Positions 17,089-25,505 of a stretch of DNA of 44,877 nt are shown piece after piece; positions within the stretch are counted from its first letter, which is position 1, and every line of letters begins with the position of its first letter. The translations under genes and the position numbers were made by a program. The stretch spans positions 1-44,877 of the forward strand of contig JAVBPD010000061.1 of the NCBI GenBank assembly GCA_031549885.1, written 5' to 3'. The notes under the pieces are model-generated. The model was given only the letters and a program-made list of their open reading frames with translations, was not told where the DNA came from and did no database searches. The stretch is from WQUF01 sp031549885. Lineage in GTDB: Bacteria; Bacillota; Clostridia; Clostridiales; Clostridiaceae.

Positions 17089-17419
17089 GCGTTACCACAT
17101 CCTTTGTTTTAGTCTGTGATACTTTGGATAAATTATTATCCATATGAAGGCATTTTTTAGGACAAGATTCCACGCAGCAGTTGCACTGTATACATCTAAA
17201 TCTTTGAATGCTCCATTCTTTTTTATCTCTAACTACTTCAATTGCACTTGTAGGGCATTTTTTTTGACAAATACCACAGAATATGCATTTTTCTATTTCG
17301 TTTTCTATATGGCCCCTTACCATTGGATCATTTATCTTTTGATCTTTTTCATATTCAAGAGTAGCTTGCTTTTGAAACATATCCCTTAAAATTATCTTTA
17401 TATTTGAAAATAATGCCAT
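17045..17419 (-). CDS. echF: Ech-type hydrogenase ferredoxin-like subunit EchF
   Basis: A 124-residue polyferredoxin subunit with two classical 4Fe-4S motifs: CIFCGICQKKCP (Cys45, 48, 51, 55) and CIQCNCCVESCP (Cys76, 79, 82, 86). It would pass electrons from reduced ferredoxin to the small subunit cluster in the soluble arm of the complex, like NuoI/HycF. AGGAG lies 8 bases before the ATG. Its C-terminal tail is polar and its last 44 bases are shared with hypA in another frame. Confidence 0.93.
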   Translation of the reverse strand: MALFSNIKIILRDMFQKQATLEYEKDQKINDPMVRGHIENEIEKCIFCGICQKKCPTSAIEVVRDKKEWSIQRFRCIQCNCCVESCPKKCLHMDNNLSKVSQTKTKDVVTLARVQGNEANNTNS

Positions 17420-17434
17420 TTTATTATCTCCTAT

Positions 17435-18517
17435 TTAACGTTCACAGCAGCTAATGCATGGATCAATTGTAAGTACTAAAACAGGAACATCTGCTAAATC
17501 TGATCCCTTTAAAGTTTCTATAAGTGCAGGTACATTTGCAAATGTAGGAGTTCTCACTCTCATTCTATCTAAAAATTTAGTTCCATTTCCCTTAGTATAA
17601 TAAAAAACTTCTCCTCTTGGCTGCTCAAGCCTTGCAAAAAATTCTCCATTTGGATTTCCCTTAAAAGGAGTATCAATGGCTGTATCCTGCGGCATTAAAT
17701 CTATGCACTGCTTTATAATATTAAATGCCTCAAAAACTTCTCTTATTCTAACCTTAAGCCTTGCAAAACAATCTCCTTCATCTTCTGTTGGTATTTCAAA
17801 TTTAACATGTGGATATGCAGCATACCCTAAAGTCCTCATGTCTATTTTTATTCCGCTTGCTCTTGCCATAGGTCCAACAGTTCCAAGATCTATAGCATCT
17901 TGTTTTGACAAAACTCCTATTCCCTTTAATCTTGATATTATTGAAGAATCATTTAAAAATACCTTAGACATTTCTTTAACTTCATCTTCTAATTTTAAAA
18001 CAATGTCCTTTATCTTTTTAAGCTTTTCTGAATCTATGTCTTTCCTAACACCGCCAATTTTACATACAGAAAATATTACCCTTCCTCCTGTAGTCATATC
18101 AAATATATCTAAAACTTCTTCTCTAAGCCTCCATGCATGCATAAATAAGCTTTCAAAGCCAATGGCATCTGCAAGAAGTCCAAGCCACATCAAATGACTA
18201 TGAGTCCTTGAGAATTCACACCAAATGGTTCTTAAAAATTCTGCTCTATCAGGCAATTTAATTTGCATTACATTTTCAATGGCCATGCAATAACCCATGC
18301 CATGCATAAAGCTGCAAATTCCACATATTCTTTCAGCAACATATACATATTCTATAAAATCCTTTTTACAAACAAGCTTTTCAAGGCCCCTGTGAATAAA
18401 TCCAATAGAAGGAATAGCTTCAACTACTACCTCATCTTCAAGAACAAGGTCTAAATGAATTGGCTCAGGCAAAACTGGATGTTGAGGTCCAAAGGGTATA
18501 ATTGTTCTCTTTCCCAT
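17435..18517 (-). CDS. echE: Ech-type NiFe hydrogenase large subunit EchE
   Basis: The 360-residue catalytic subunit binds NiFe through the L1 motif ERICGICSFMH (Cys65, Cys68) and the L2 motif DPCISCCER (Cys354, Cys357). The group 4 features FGPQHPVLPEP and QPRGEVFYYT are present. The protein ends at Arg360 directly after L2, with no C-terminal extension to be clipped, which agrees with the absence of a HycI/HyaD-like protease gene in the operon. It would reduce protons with electrons from ferredoxin. AAGGAG precedes the ATG and overlaps the echD stop. Confidence 0.96.
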   Translation of the reverse strand: MGKRTIIPFGPQHPVLPEPIHLDLVLEDEVVVEAIPSIGFIHRGLEKLVCKKDFIEYVYVAERICGICSFMHGMGYCMAIENVMQIKLPDRAEFLRTIWCEFSRTHSHLMWLGLLADAIGFESLFMHAWRLREEVLDIFDMTTGGRVIFSVCKIGGVRKDIDSEKLKKIKDIVLKLEDEVKEMSKVFLNDSSIISRLKGIGVLSKQDAIDLGTVGPMARASGIKIDMRTLGYAAYPHVKFEIPTEDEGDCFARLKVRIREVFEAFNIIKQCIDLMPQDTAIDTPFKGNPNGEFFARLEQPRGEVFYYTKGNGTKFLDRMRVRTPTFANVPALIETLKGSDLADVPVLVLTIDPCISCCER

Positions 18518-18523
18518 AGATAA

Positions 18524-18883
18524 CTACTCCTTTTCTATATTAGTATCAGTGTTAAAAGGTGTTTTAATGGATGTTTTATACAAATTACCTTTAAAATCAA
18601 TATTTAAATGTACTACCTTTACACCAAATAAATCTTTCATTTCATTTTCATAAAGATAAGCGTATTTAAATATTCCACTTACACTTTCTATTTCTTCTTC
18701 TTTGTCTAGTAAAACTTTTAAATTAACCAAATCATAATCCTTAGATAAGCTATAGATTATTTCAAACTTATCTTTAGCATTTGCAGAAACTTGAGCAAGT
18801 CTATAACCTCTTTTTGCCATATCAAAAAGCTTATTTAAAAGCTCATTTTTCAAAACCTCTTCAAATACTTGCGAATATTCCAT
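18524..18883 (-). CDS. echD: Ech-type hydrogenase subunit EchD (NuoC-like)
   Basis: A 119-residue NuoC/30-kDa-subunit-like protein. The family core is visible in YSLSKDYDLVNLKVLLDK and YLYENEMKDLFGVKVVHLNI (the ENEMKDLFG box matches the E-x-E-x-x-DLFGI element of complex I subunit C). It bridges the large and small subunits. The order small subunit-D-large subunit is that of ech operons. A GGTG precedes the start. Confidence 0.92.
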   Translation of the reverse strand: MEYSQVFEEVLKNELLNKLFDMAKRGYRLAQVSANAKDKFEIIYSLSKDYDLVNLKVLLDKEEEIESVSGIFKYAYLYENEMKDLFGVKVVHLNIDFKGNLYKTSIKTPFNTDTNIEKE

Positions 18884-18897
18884 ATTTTCACCTACTT

Positions 18898-19302
18898 TTA
18901 TTTTAATAGTTCAATTGCTTCTGCAACACCTGCAATAATAGATTCAGGCCTAGCAGCACATCCTGGCACATAAACATCAACAGGTATTATTTTATCAACG
19001 CCGCCGATTATATTATAACACTCTCTAAATATCCCTCCAGTTGCTGCACAAATTCCCACTGCAACAACTACTTTAGGGCTTGGCATTTGCTCGTAAATTT
19101 GTTTAACTACAGGTATATTTTGTTCATTTATGCTTCCAGTAATAAGCAAAATATCTGCATGTTTAGGATTTCCAGTATTAATTGCTCCAAATCTTTCAAT
19201 ATCATATAAAGGCGTAAGACAAGCTAATACTTCAATATCGCAGCCATTACAGCTTGATCCATCATAGTGAATTATCCAAGGAGATTTTTTTCCAAAATTC
19301 AT
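18898..19302 (-). CDS. echC: Ech-type NiFe hydrogenase small subunit EchC
   Basis: A short small subunit (134 residues) of the NuoB-like type that holds only the proximal 4Fe-4S cluster. GSSCNGCDIEVLACL carries the first two cluster cysteines, and VGICAATGGIF and VPGCAARPESI carry the other two. No twin-arginine signal is present, as expected for a cytoplasm-facing group 4 enzyme. A GTG at 19311 would add three residues, but GAGGTG is 6 bases upstream of the ATG at 19302, which is preferred. Confidence 0.94.
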   Translation of the reverse strand: MNFGKKSPWIIHYDGSSCNGCDIEVLACLTPLYDIERFGAINTGNPKHADILLITGSINEQNIPVVKQIYEQMPSPKVVVAVGICAATGGIFRECYNIIGGVDKIIPVDVYVPGCAARPESIIAGVAEAIELLK

Positions 19303-19312
19303 TTTACTCACC

Positions 19313-20191
19313 TCATTTTACCATCATCAGCACAAAGAGATTTACTCCACCACATATGGCTGTTATAAGCCAACTATAACCTAAAGCAGTTTTCCACTTT
19401 ACCCTTGCAAAAGAATTATCTATTACTATTTCTAAAAAGAATAAAATAAAAGCAATAAATAATGCTAAAATCCAACTAAATGATGATGCATATACAAAGA
19501 AAATATAAATAATTCCAAGGGCAAAAACAGTTTCATACCAATGGCTTACCTCTACCATTGCAAGGCAAATCCCTGTTAATTCTGTAGTTATGCCTTTTAC
19601 AATTTCTTGATGTCCATGATGAGACATGCTTAAATCAAATGGTGATTTCCTTAATTTTATAGTTATAATATAACTAAAACCTACGAAAATAAGTGGAAGC
19701 TTTACTATTGCTGGCATGTCTAATGCAAAATTTGCAGCAACATTAAAAGTGCCTGTTACTATATAAAAGCCAAATGCCGTCATTAAAACCATAGGCTCAT
19801 AACACATTACTTGAATTAATTCCCTTTCTGTTCCTATGAAACTATAGGGTGAATAAGATGAGTATCCGCTTATTACAAAAAAAATACATGATAAAGTAAA
19901 TGAAAAAATGCACAATAAAAAATCTACTCCCATGCAAAAAAGCACCACTGTAAGCGCACTAAAGCACAGTGAAAGTGTTACATAAAACCTTGTGGCATAG
20001 TTAACAGTTGTAGATTGTTTTTGTCTTAATTTCATAACATCATAAAAAGGTTGAAAAAGTGGAGGACCTTTTCTTTTTTGCATCTTAGCTGAGATTACTC
20101 TATCAAGGCCAGTTAAAGTTCCTCCTAACAGTGGAGCAACTATAATTATTAATATTATCTTTAAAATATTTAAACCAATTTCCATAATCAC
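19313..20191 (-). CDS. echB: Ech-type hydrogenase membrane subunit EchB (NuoH-like)
   Basis: An integral membrane protein with about eight hydrophobic segments and the NuoH/HycD signatures LDRVISAKMQKRKGPP and SYSPYSFIGTERELIQVMCYEP. It anchors the soluble arm and forms part of the ion path. A longer frame opens at 20248, but GGGAGG lies 6 bases before GTG 20191, which overlaps the echA stop as GTGA (coupled translation). ATG at 20185 is the alternative. The chosen protein has 292 residues. Confidence 0.93.
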   Translation of the reverse strand: MIMEIGLNILKIILIIIVAPLLGGTLTGLDRVISAKMQKRKGPPLFQPFYDVMKLRQKQSTTVNYATRFYVTLSLCFSALTVVLFCMGVDFLLCIFSFTLSCIFFVISGYSSYSPYSFIGTERELIQVMCYEPMVLMTAFGFYIVTGTFNVAANFALDMPAIVKLPLIFVGFSYIITIKLRKSPFDLSMSHHGHQEIVKGITTELTGICLAMVEVSHWYETVFALGIIYIFFVYASSFSWILALFIAFILFFLEIVIDNSFARVKWKTALGYSWLITAICGGVNLFVLMMVK

Positions 20192-22104
20192 AAGATACCT
20201 CCCATAGAAATGCCAAAGCCTATAGTTAAAATAATTATACAAAGCCATAGTGCAACTTGATTTACTCTATGGTTTCCAAAATATTTTTCCATATACCAAT
20301 TTTTAAGCTCCATTTGGCGCACATCTCCCATGCTTCCATAAAAGCTCTCATTATCCCCTGTATTTTGTCCTGATAAATACACAGATGTCTCTTTAACTTT
20401 ATAGTGTCTATATAATGGCACTAAAACTATTGGCAATATAAAAAGAATAAGCAGCATTAAAATGATTATTGTTGTATCAATTCTATCAATTGGCGAAGTA
20501 AAGTTTATGTGCATATTGCTATCAATATAGGCTATAACAAAATTTTTAGATATAAGAGGGTGTATTGCACACACTATTATTACCATAGCTGCTAATGAAT
20601 ATAAGCTTATTTTTTCATCTATTCTCATAATATAATCAGATGTATTTGTTCTATGAGCATTTGCAATTAATTTTCCCATCCATTTTGTCCAAAAGAATAG
20701 TGTAATTGTACTTCCATACGCTACAAATAAAATTATTACAATATTTCCTGAATCTAAAAATGCTTTCATTGCAGCCCATTTTGAAATGAGCATTCCAAAT
20801 GGTGCTACAAACATCCCTGCAATTCCTATTATCAAAAACATAGTAAGGGCATAGGATATTTTAAAAAGTCCATCCATATCTTCCACATTTCTACTTCCAA
20901 TTTGATGCTCTGTAGATCCCACAGATAAAAATAACAAAGATTTTGCAATTGCATGAAATACTATAAGCATAATAGCTGCCCATAGAGCTTCTGCAGTATC
21001 TATTCCAGCACATGCTACTATTAATCCTAAATTTGATATTGTAGAATAAGCAAGTATCTTTTTAGCATCGCTTTGAGATACTGCCATCATGGCTGCTACA
21101 AAAAATGTTATTCCTCCAATTAAAGTAACAGTTACACCAGTAGGAGTTCTTCCAAGCATTGGAGCTAATCTAATTATTAAATAAACACCTGCTTTAACCA
21201 TTGTTGATGAATGTAACATAGCAGATGTAGGTGTAGGAGCCACCATAGCACCTAAAAGCCACTTAGAAAAAGGCATTTGAGCGGATTTTGTAAGTCCTGC
21301 CATTGCTATTAAAAATATGGCAACTTCCATGAGAGCTGTATGCTGATTTTGATTAATAGTAAGCATGCTATTAAAATCCATAACATTATAATTTGCAGCA
21401 AGTATTACAATTCCTATTAAAAAACAAAGGCCACCGCCAACATTAATAGTAAGCGCTAAAAATGAATTTTTAGTAGATTCACTTGTCTTTGTATATCCTA
21501 TTAATAAGAAAGAGCAAAATGATGTTATTTCCCAGAAAAAGAGCATTAAGCTCATGTCATTAGAAATAACAAGACCAAACATTGCTGATAAAAATATAAA
21601 CAATACAGAATAAAACATTGGCCTTCTATCTTTAAATTCAGGATGGTGATGATGATAGTCTTTCATATACTCAACAGCATATATGCATATTAGACTTCCA
21701 ATTATACCGATAATTCCAATCATAAGAAGCGAAAGCCTATCAATATAAATACCATCAGATATAGTAATTTCATGAGCTCCTAAAAACTCAAACCACATTA
21801 AAACAGCTATTTGTATTATAGAAAAAATAGTTACAAAATAAGCCTTATTTTTTATTCCTGTATAAATGATATATATAGAAATAAAAATTTCAACAGTTAA
21901 AGTTAGATACTTAATAAATCCATACTGTGATAAATTAAATGTAAAAATAGTGCCAAAATTTTGTATAATTAAAGCAATAGATAGGGCAATTATACATATA
22001 GAGCTTATGCGAATTATAAACGCAAAAGGCTTTTGCCCTCTGGTAAAAATTAATATTCCTCCCACAATTAGCGGAAAAATTAAAAGTGCTAAAATTACCA
22101 GCAT
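20188..22104 (-). CDS. echA: Ech-type hydrogenase antiporter-like subunit EchA (NuoL/MrpA-like)
   Basis: A 638-residue multi-spanning protein of the NuoL/MrpA family, the ion-pumping subunit. The family residues are visible: FFWEITSFCSFLLIGY (Glu in the membrane helix), KSAQMPFSKWLLGAMVAPTP, HSSTMVKAGVYLIIRL and FHAIAKSLLFLSVG. A longer frame starts with TTG at 22134, but GGAAG is 7 bases before the ATG at 22104, giving a normal hydrophobic N terminus. It is the first gene of the operon, behind the promoter at 22170-22198. Confidence 0.94.
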   Translation of the reverse strand: MLVILALLIFPLIVGGILIFTRGQKPFAFIIRISSICIIALSIALIIQNFGTIFTFNLSQYGFIKYLTLTVEIFISIYIIYTGIKNKAYFVTIFSIIQIAVLMWFEFLGAHEITISDGIYIDRLSLLMIGIIGIIGSLICIYAVEYMKDYHHHHPEFKDRRPMFYSVLFIFLSAMFGLVISNDMSLMLFFWEITSFCSFLLIGYTKTSESTKNSFLALTINVGGGLCFLIGIVILAANYNVMDFNSMLTINQNQHTALMEVAIFLIAMAGLTKSAQMPFSKWLLGAMVAPTPTSAMLHSSTMVKAGVYLIIRLAPMLGRTPTGVTVTLIGGITFFVAAMMAVSQSDAKKILAYSTISNLGLIVACAGIDTAEALWAAIMLIVFHAIAKSLLFLSVGSTEHQIGSRNVEDMDGLFKISYALTMFLIIGIAGMFVAPFGMLISKWAAMKAFLDSGNIVIILFVAYGSTITLFFWTKWMGKLIANAHRTNTSDYIMRIDEKISLYSLAAMVIIVCAIHPLISKNFVIAYIDSNMHINFTSPIDRIDTTIIILMLLILFILPIVLVPLYRHYKVKETSVYLSGQNTGDNESFYGSMGDVRQMELKNWYMEKYFGNHRVNQVALWLCIIILTIGFGISMGGIL

Positions 22105-22169
22105 TATTAAACTTCCTTTCAAATTACTTTTCAATTGATTATATTATTAAGTTATAATTATCGCAATTT

Positions 22170-22198
22170 ATTATAAACCTGCGTATAGAACTATGCAA
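22170..22198 (-). promoter_or_regulatory. Sigma-A-type promoter of the ech-hyp operon
   Basis: On the minus strand, TTGCAT (22193-22198) and TATAAT (22170-22175) are separated by exactly 17 bases, about 65 bases before the echA start. This is the best promoter in front of the twelve-gene unit. Confidence 0.75.
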
Positions 22199-22287
22199 TA
22201 TCAGTTAAAAACATATCAATCTCTACAAAACCCTCTAGCAATATTATTTTACACTAATCCTTATTTATCCTTAATTTGTTAATTTTT

Positions 22288-22324
22288 AAAAAAAGAAGCA
22301 TTGTAACTTCACATGCTTCTTTAT
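22288..22324 (-). terminator. Terminator of the transglutaminase-like lipoprotein gene
   Basis: A 10-bp perfect stem AAAGAAGCAT/ATGCTTCTTT with an 11-base loop, followed on the minus strand by a run of seven or more T. It lies just past the stop at 22341 and shields the ech promoter. Confidence 0.85.
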
Positions 22325-22340
22325 AAATTTAGTCAAATTT

Positions 22341-24011
22341 TTACTTAAAATTCGAATATTCTATTATAATATTTGGTCCACGATGATATTCTATATCTTC
22401 TTCATTAAAATCAAAAATACTCCATGTACAATCTACTGGTATCCAAGTATTTGTATCAGAATCATAAAATTGATTCCACATATGGCTTCCATTTGCATTA
22501 TCGCTGTTATCCATAAGTCTTGTATAAATTCCAACTTCAAGAAGCATTGCACCAAACAAGCAAGAATATTCAAAGCACACTCCTCTACCCATATAATATC
22601 CAAATTTAGCTCCAGGAATAGAACCTTCAGGGTAATTAGCAGGAGCTTTATAATCGCTAAAAATGCTATAATCATATGTTATATGGTTTTTAACAAAATC
22701 ATATATAGCATATACCTTATCCCTGTCAGTTTCTAAATTTGAAGTTAATGATATGGCAGTTTGTTTAATAGTATCATCAATTTGCATACTTTCAGCAAGG
22801 CTGCCTTTACCATTGTTGCTTAAATATTCATTATCATAATAACCATTGTTAAACACATGGCTATTTGCAACAGAAACCACTTTTCCATTTACAAATTTAA
22901 CATCTATTTGAAAATTACTTCTATACCAATCATAATTTTCAACATAACCATTATAATCATTTTCATATCCAGTTAAATCATTACAACGAACAGATGGATT
23001 CTTAATTGAACTAACATATTGCATCAACAATTGAGGTTGAACTAAATCAAATTTAAGTTGAGATAAAGTTTCAGACAAATATAAAAGCCCATCTCCGCCC
23101 ATTAAATCTTTTACTTCGTTATAAGTCATGCCTTCCTTAACACTATCAGCATAAGCTAACAAATTCTTTGCTGTGGTATTAAATTTAAAATTTTGGCCAA
23201 AATATAGCACTTTTTTAGTTATCTTTCCTCTATCATCAGTTGAAATATCAATGTCAAAAACATTTGAAGAAGAGCCTCTAGCTTTAAATTTATAATAACT
23301 AGATGATGTATCTTTATTTAAATTTCCCATGCTATACAAAAAAGCTTTAGATCCTAAAATCAATTCAGCTTCACTAATTGTAGAACCAAGTGGTATGTCA
23401 TTTAATTTTTCATAGCCATTTGAAATAAAAACTGGATTGTCATCACCTATCTCTTCATTAATAGCATCATAATAATTTGCATTGTATATTTTGTCATCAT
23501 TATTAAAAGCGCACTTAATAGTTTTACCTGTATCGCTAATTCCCCAAAGATAAGTTGTTCCAACCTTTTCATTGTTATAATCCTTATAAACCTTTTTTGT
23601 TAGGGTTCCTTCTGAGCCTAATGTATCTTTGACCTCTGACAAAGTCATATCCTGCCTTAAAAATCTAAAACTATCATAAGAGGATGTAAAATTAAGAGGC
23701 TCATTATTTTCATATGATTTTGAATATAAATTATTTTTTTTATCTAAAACTAAGCTAATTGAATTATAATTATCTACAAATGAAAAGGTAGTTAAATCTC
23801 CATAATTACTCTCTAAAGGTTTTACTTTTAGACCATTTTTAATTTTTCTAAAATTCATCTTATCGTTTATTATAAGAAAATTATCAAAATTAACACCTTT
23901 GTTTTTAAACGTATTATAGAAGTCAACATATGGAAATTCACAAGATGAAAAGATGAAAATTGATAATAAAAATATTATTAATAACTTAAAATAATGCACC
24001 TTTTTCCTCAT
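22341..24011 (-). CDS. Lipoprotein with C-terminal transglutaminase-like domain
   Basis: The 556-residue protein starts with a lipoprotein signal (hydrophobic 8-21, lipobox FSSC, Cys24). A long middle part has two or more repeated stretches of the kind GSTISEAELILGSKAFLY / GMTYNEVKDLMGGDGLLY / DMTLSEVKDTLGSEGTL, resembling SmpA/OmlA-type repeat units. The C terminus is a transglutaminase-like domain: DRDKVYAIYDFVKNHITYDY, then Cys479 in GRGVCFEYS, His510 in GSHMWNQFY and Asp527 in WIPVDCTW, the full Cys-His-Asp set. It is probably an extracellular peptidase or cross-linking enzyme; the substrate is unknown. It is monocistronic, with its own terminator. Confidence 0.8.
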   Translation of the reverse strand: MRKKVHYFKLLIIFLLSIFIFSSCEFPYVDFYNTFKNKGVNFDNFLIINDKMNFRKIKNGLKVKPLESNYGDLTTFSFVDNYNSISLVLDKKNNLYSKSYENNEPLNFTSSYDSFRFLRQDMTLSEVKDTLGSEGTLTKKVYKDYNNEKVGTTYLWGISDTGKTIKCAFNNDDKIYNANYYDAINEEIGDDNPVFISNGYEKLNDIPLGSTISEAELILGSKAFLYSMGNLNKDTSSSYYKFKARGSSSNVFDIDISTDDRGKITKKVLYFGQNFKFNTTAKNLLAYADSVKEGMTYNEVKDLMGGDGLLYLSETLSQLKFDLVQPQLLMQYVSSIKNPSVRCNDLTGYENDYNGYVENYDWYRSNFQIDVKFVNGKVVSVANSHVFNNGYYDNEYLSNNGKGSLAESMQIDDTIKQTAISLTSNLETDRDKVYAIYDFVKNHITYDYSIFSDYKAPANYPEGSIPGAKFGYYMGRGVCFEYSCLFGAMLLEVGIYTRLMDNSDNANGSHMWNQFYDSDTNTWIPVDCTWSIFDFNEEDIEYHRGPNIIIEYSNFK

Positions 24012-24138
24012 GAAAATAACCCCTTATTATATTAACAATTTGTATCAAACAAGAATACCATTATATCACAAAAAAATAATTAATTACAATTAGATTGCAC
24101 AAAACGCTATTTTAATACTTCAATTACTATATTTTTGT

Positions 24139-24257
24139 TTATTTATTCCAAAAATTTAAATATACATCGAAAATTTCTTCTTAAAGATCCAGAAATGGCC
24201 CAATTACTTTTATATCTTTTATCCTTTTAAATATTCTACATGTTTTAATTTATTCAT
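24139..24257 (-). pseudogene. Possible decayed small gene, or a 12-codon leader ORF
   Basis: A perfect AAGGAGGAG site precedes an ATG at 24257 that opens a 12-codon frame (MNKLKHVEYLKG, stop at 24219-24221). In another frame directly afterwards the sequence continues as protein-like text (IKDIKVIGPFLDL, stop, EEIFDVYLNFWNK) to a stop at 24139-24141. One frameshift and one nonsense change would explain it. The parent gene was not recognised. A real 12-residue peptide is the alternative. Confidence 0.35.
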
Positions 24258-24324
24258 TGCATCTCCTCCTTATAATAATTAATTTTTAAACTAAAAAAAA
24301 TTTAGTTAGACTAATAAAAATATA

Positions 24325-24353
24325 TTGATTTTATTCCCTAATCATTGTATATT
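24325..24353 (+). promoter_or_regulatory. Promoter of the BMP-family ABC transporter operon
   Basis: TTGATT (24325-24330), a 17-base spacer and TATATT (24348-24353), about 70 bases before the lipoprotein start. Confidence 0.6.
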
Positions 24354-24421
24354 AAAATTAATATTACAATATTTAATATTGATTTAACACCACATAATTT
24401 AAAATTTTTGGGGGTTTTTTA

Positions 24422-25447
24422 ATGAAAAAAGTAAAAGCTTTATCAATTTTACTGGCATTATCCATGTTTGTGCCAATGATTTCCTGTTCTAGCCCATCAA
24501 ATCAGCCTAATTCCAATGATTCTGCGACAACTTCTAGCAATGCTGCTGGAGCGACTACAGACACTCCTCTTAAAAAAATAGCTTTAGTTATCGATTCACC
24601 TGTAGCCGATGGAGGATTTAATGCAAATGCCTGGAAAGGATTAGAACAAGCTAAAGCAAAATATGGTTGTGAAATTGCAGTTTCTGAAAACGTTAAACAG
24701 TCCGACTTTGAATCAGTTTTCAGAGATTATGCAAATAACGGATTTTCGCTTATACTTGGCAATGGTTCACAGTACTCTGATGCTGCAGCAGCAGTAGCTC
24801 CTGACTTTCCTGATATAAAATTCGCTGTTATAAATGGTTCACATGTTGGGGAAAACTTAGCAAGTTTAAATTTTGATAATTATACTGTTTGTTATATTTC
24901 TGGAGCACTTGCAGCATATATGACTAAGACAAAATCTGTTGGATTTGTTGGTGGAAAAGAAATATTCCCAGTTCAAGATGGGAAAGCAGGATTTAAAGCT
25001 GGTGTTGCAGCTACAGATCCAAGCGTTAAAGTTTATGATGCAATGGCTGACTCCTTTAGCGATATGGCAAAAGGAAAAGAATTAGCAAATACAATGATCT
25101 CAACTAATAACGTAGATATCCTTTATTCCATTGGAAGTGCAGTTGATACAGGTGTAATGGATGGAGCTAAAGAGAATGGAAAATATTTTATTGGACAACC
25201 AAATGATAAGCTAGATGAAGCCCCTGGCACAGTTATATGCAGTGCTATATTATCTACTCCAGATCTAATAATGATTGCAGCAGATCAAGTTGCAACCAAC
25301 ACATTTAAAGGTGAAAAATTCTATGGAACTCTCTCAAATGGAGTTCATAAAATGGGCAGATTTGGAAAAGAAGTTCCACAAGATATTCAAGATAAAATCT
25401 TAAAATTACAAGATGATATAAAAACTGGACAATTAAAGATTAAGTAG
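24422..25447 (+). CDS. BMP-family substrate-binding lipoprotein of an ABC importer
   Basis: A 341-residue basic membrane lipoprotein (BMP/Med/PnrA family) that binds purine nucleosides in characterised relatives. It has a signal peptide with lipobox MISC (Cys22), a Ser/Asn/Thr-rich linker to about residue 50, then the domain start KIALVIDSPVADGGFNANAWKGL. KSVGFVGGKEIFPVQDGKAGFKAG and IGQPNDKLDEAPGTVICSAI are typical of the fold. GGGGG precedes the ATG by 7 bases. ATPase and two permease genes follow, matching the Bacillus nupNOPQ order. The ligand is inferred from the family. Confidence 0.9.
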   Translation: MKKVKALSILLALSMFVPMISCSSPSNQPNSNDSATTSSNAAGATTDTPLKKIALVIDSPVADGGFNANAWKGLEQAKAKYGCEIAVSENVKQSDFESVFRDYANNGFSLILGNGSQYSDAAAAVAPDFPDIKFAVINGSHVGENLASLNFDNYTVCYISGALAAYMTKTKSVGFVGGKEIFPVQDGKAGFKAGVAATDPSVKVYDAMADSFSDMAKGKELANTMISTNNVDILYSIGSAVDTGVMDGAKENGKYFIGQPNDKLDEAPGTVICSAILSTPDLIMIAADQVATNTFKGEKFYGTLSNGVHKMGRFGKEVPQDIQDKILKLQDDIKTGQLKIK

Positions 25448-25457
25448 TAATTTTTAC

Positions 25458-25485
25458 TTCCCGATTAGCTTAAGCTTTTCGGGAA
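25458..25485 (+). repeat. Intercistronic hairpin between binding-protein and ATPase genes
   Basis: TTCCCGA and TCGGGAA form a 7-bp stem around a loop that contains the palindrome AGCTTAAGCT. No T-run follows. Such hairpins after a binding-protein gene often stabilise the 5' message and raise its level over the ATPase and permeases; partial termination is also possible. Confidence 0.55.
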
Positions 25486-25505
25486 ATATTTTAGGAGGAA
25501 TTAGT

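Larger units (their letters stand above)
24012..24421. other. Intergenic region between lipoprotein gene and BMP operon
   Basis: This 410-base AT-rich gap between divergent genes holds the decayed or leader reading frame at 24139-24257 (minus) and the promoter of the BMP operon at 24325-24353 (plus). No purine-riboswitch core was recognised in the leader. Confidence 0.5.

Noticed and set aside
24354..24421. Purine riboswitch in the leader of the BMP importer
   Set aside because: The leader after the promoter is only about 60 bases and shows no purine-aptamer core or three-way junction.
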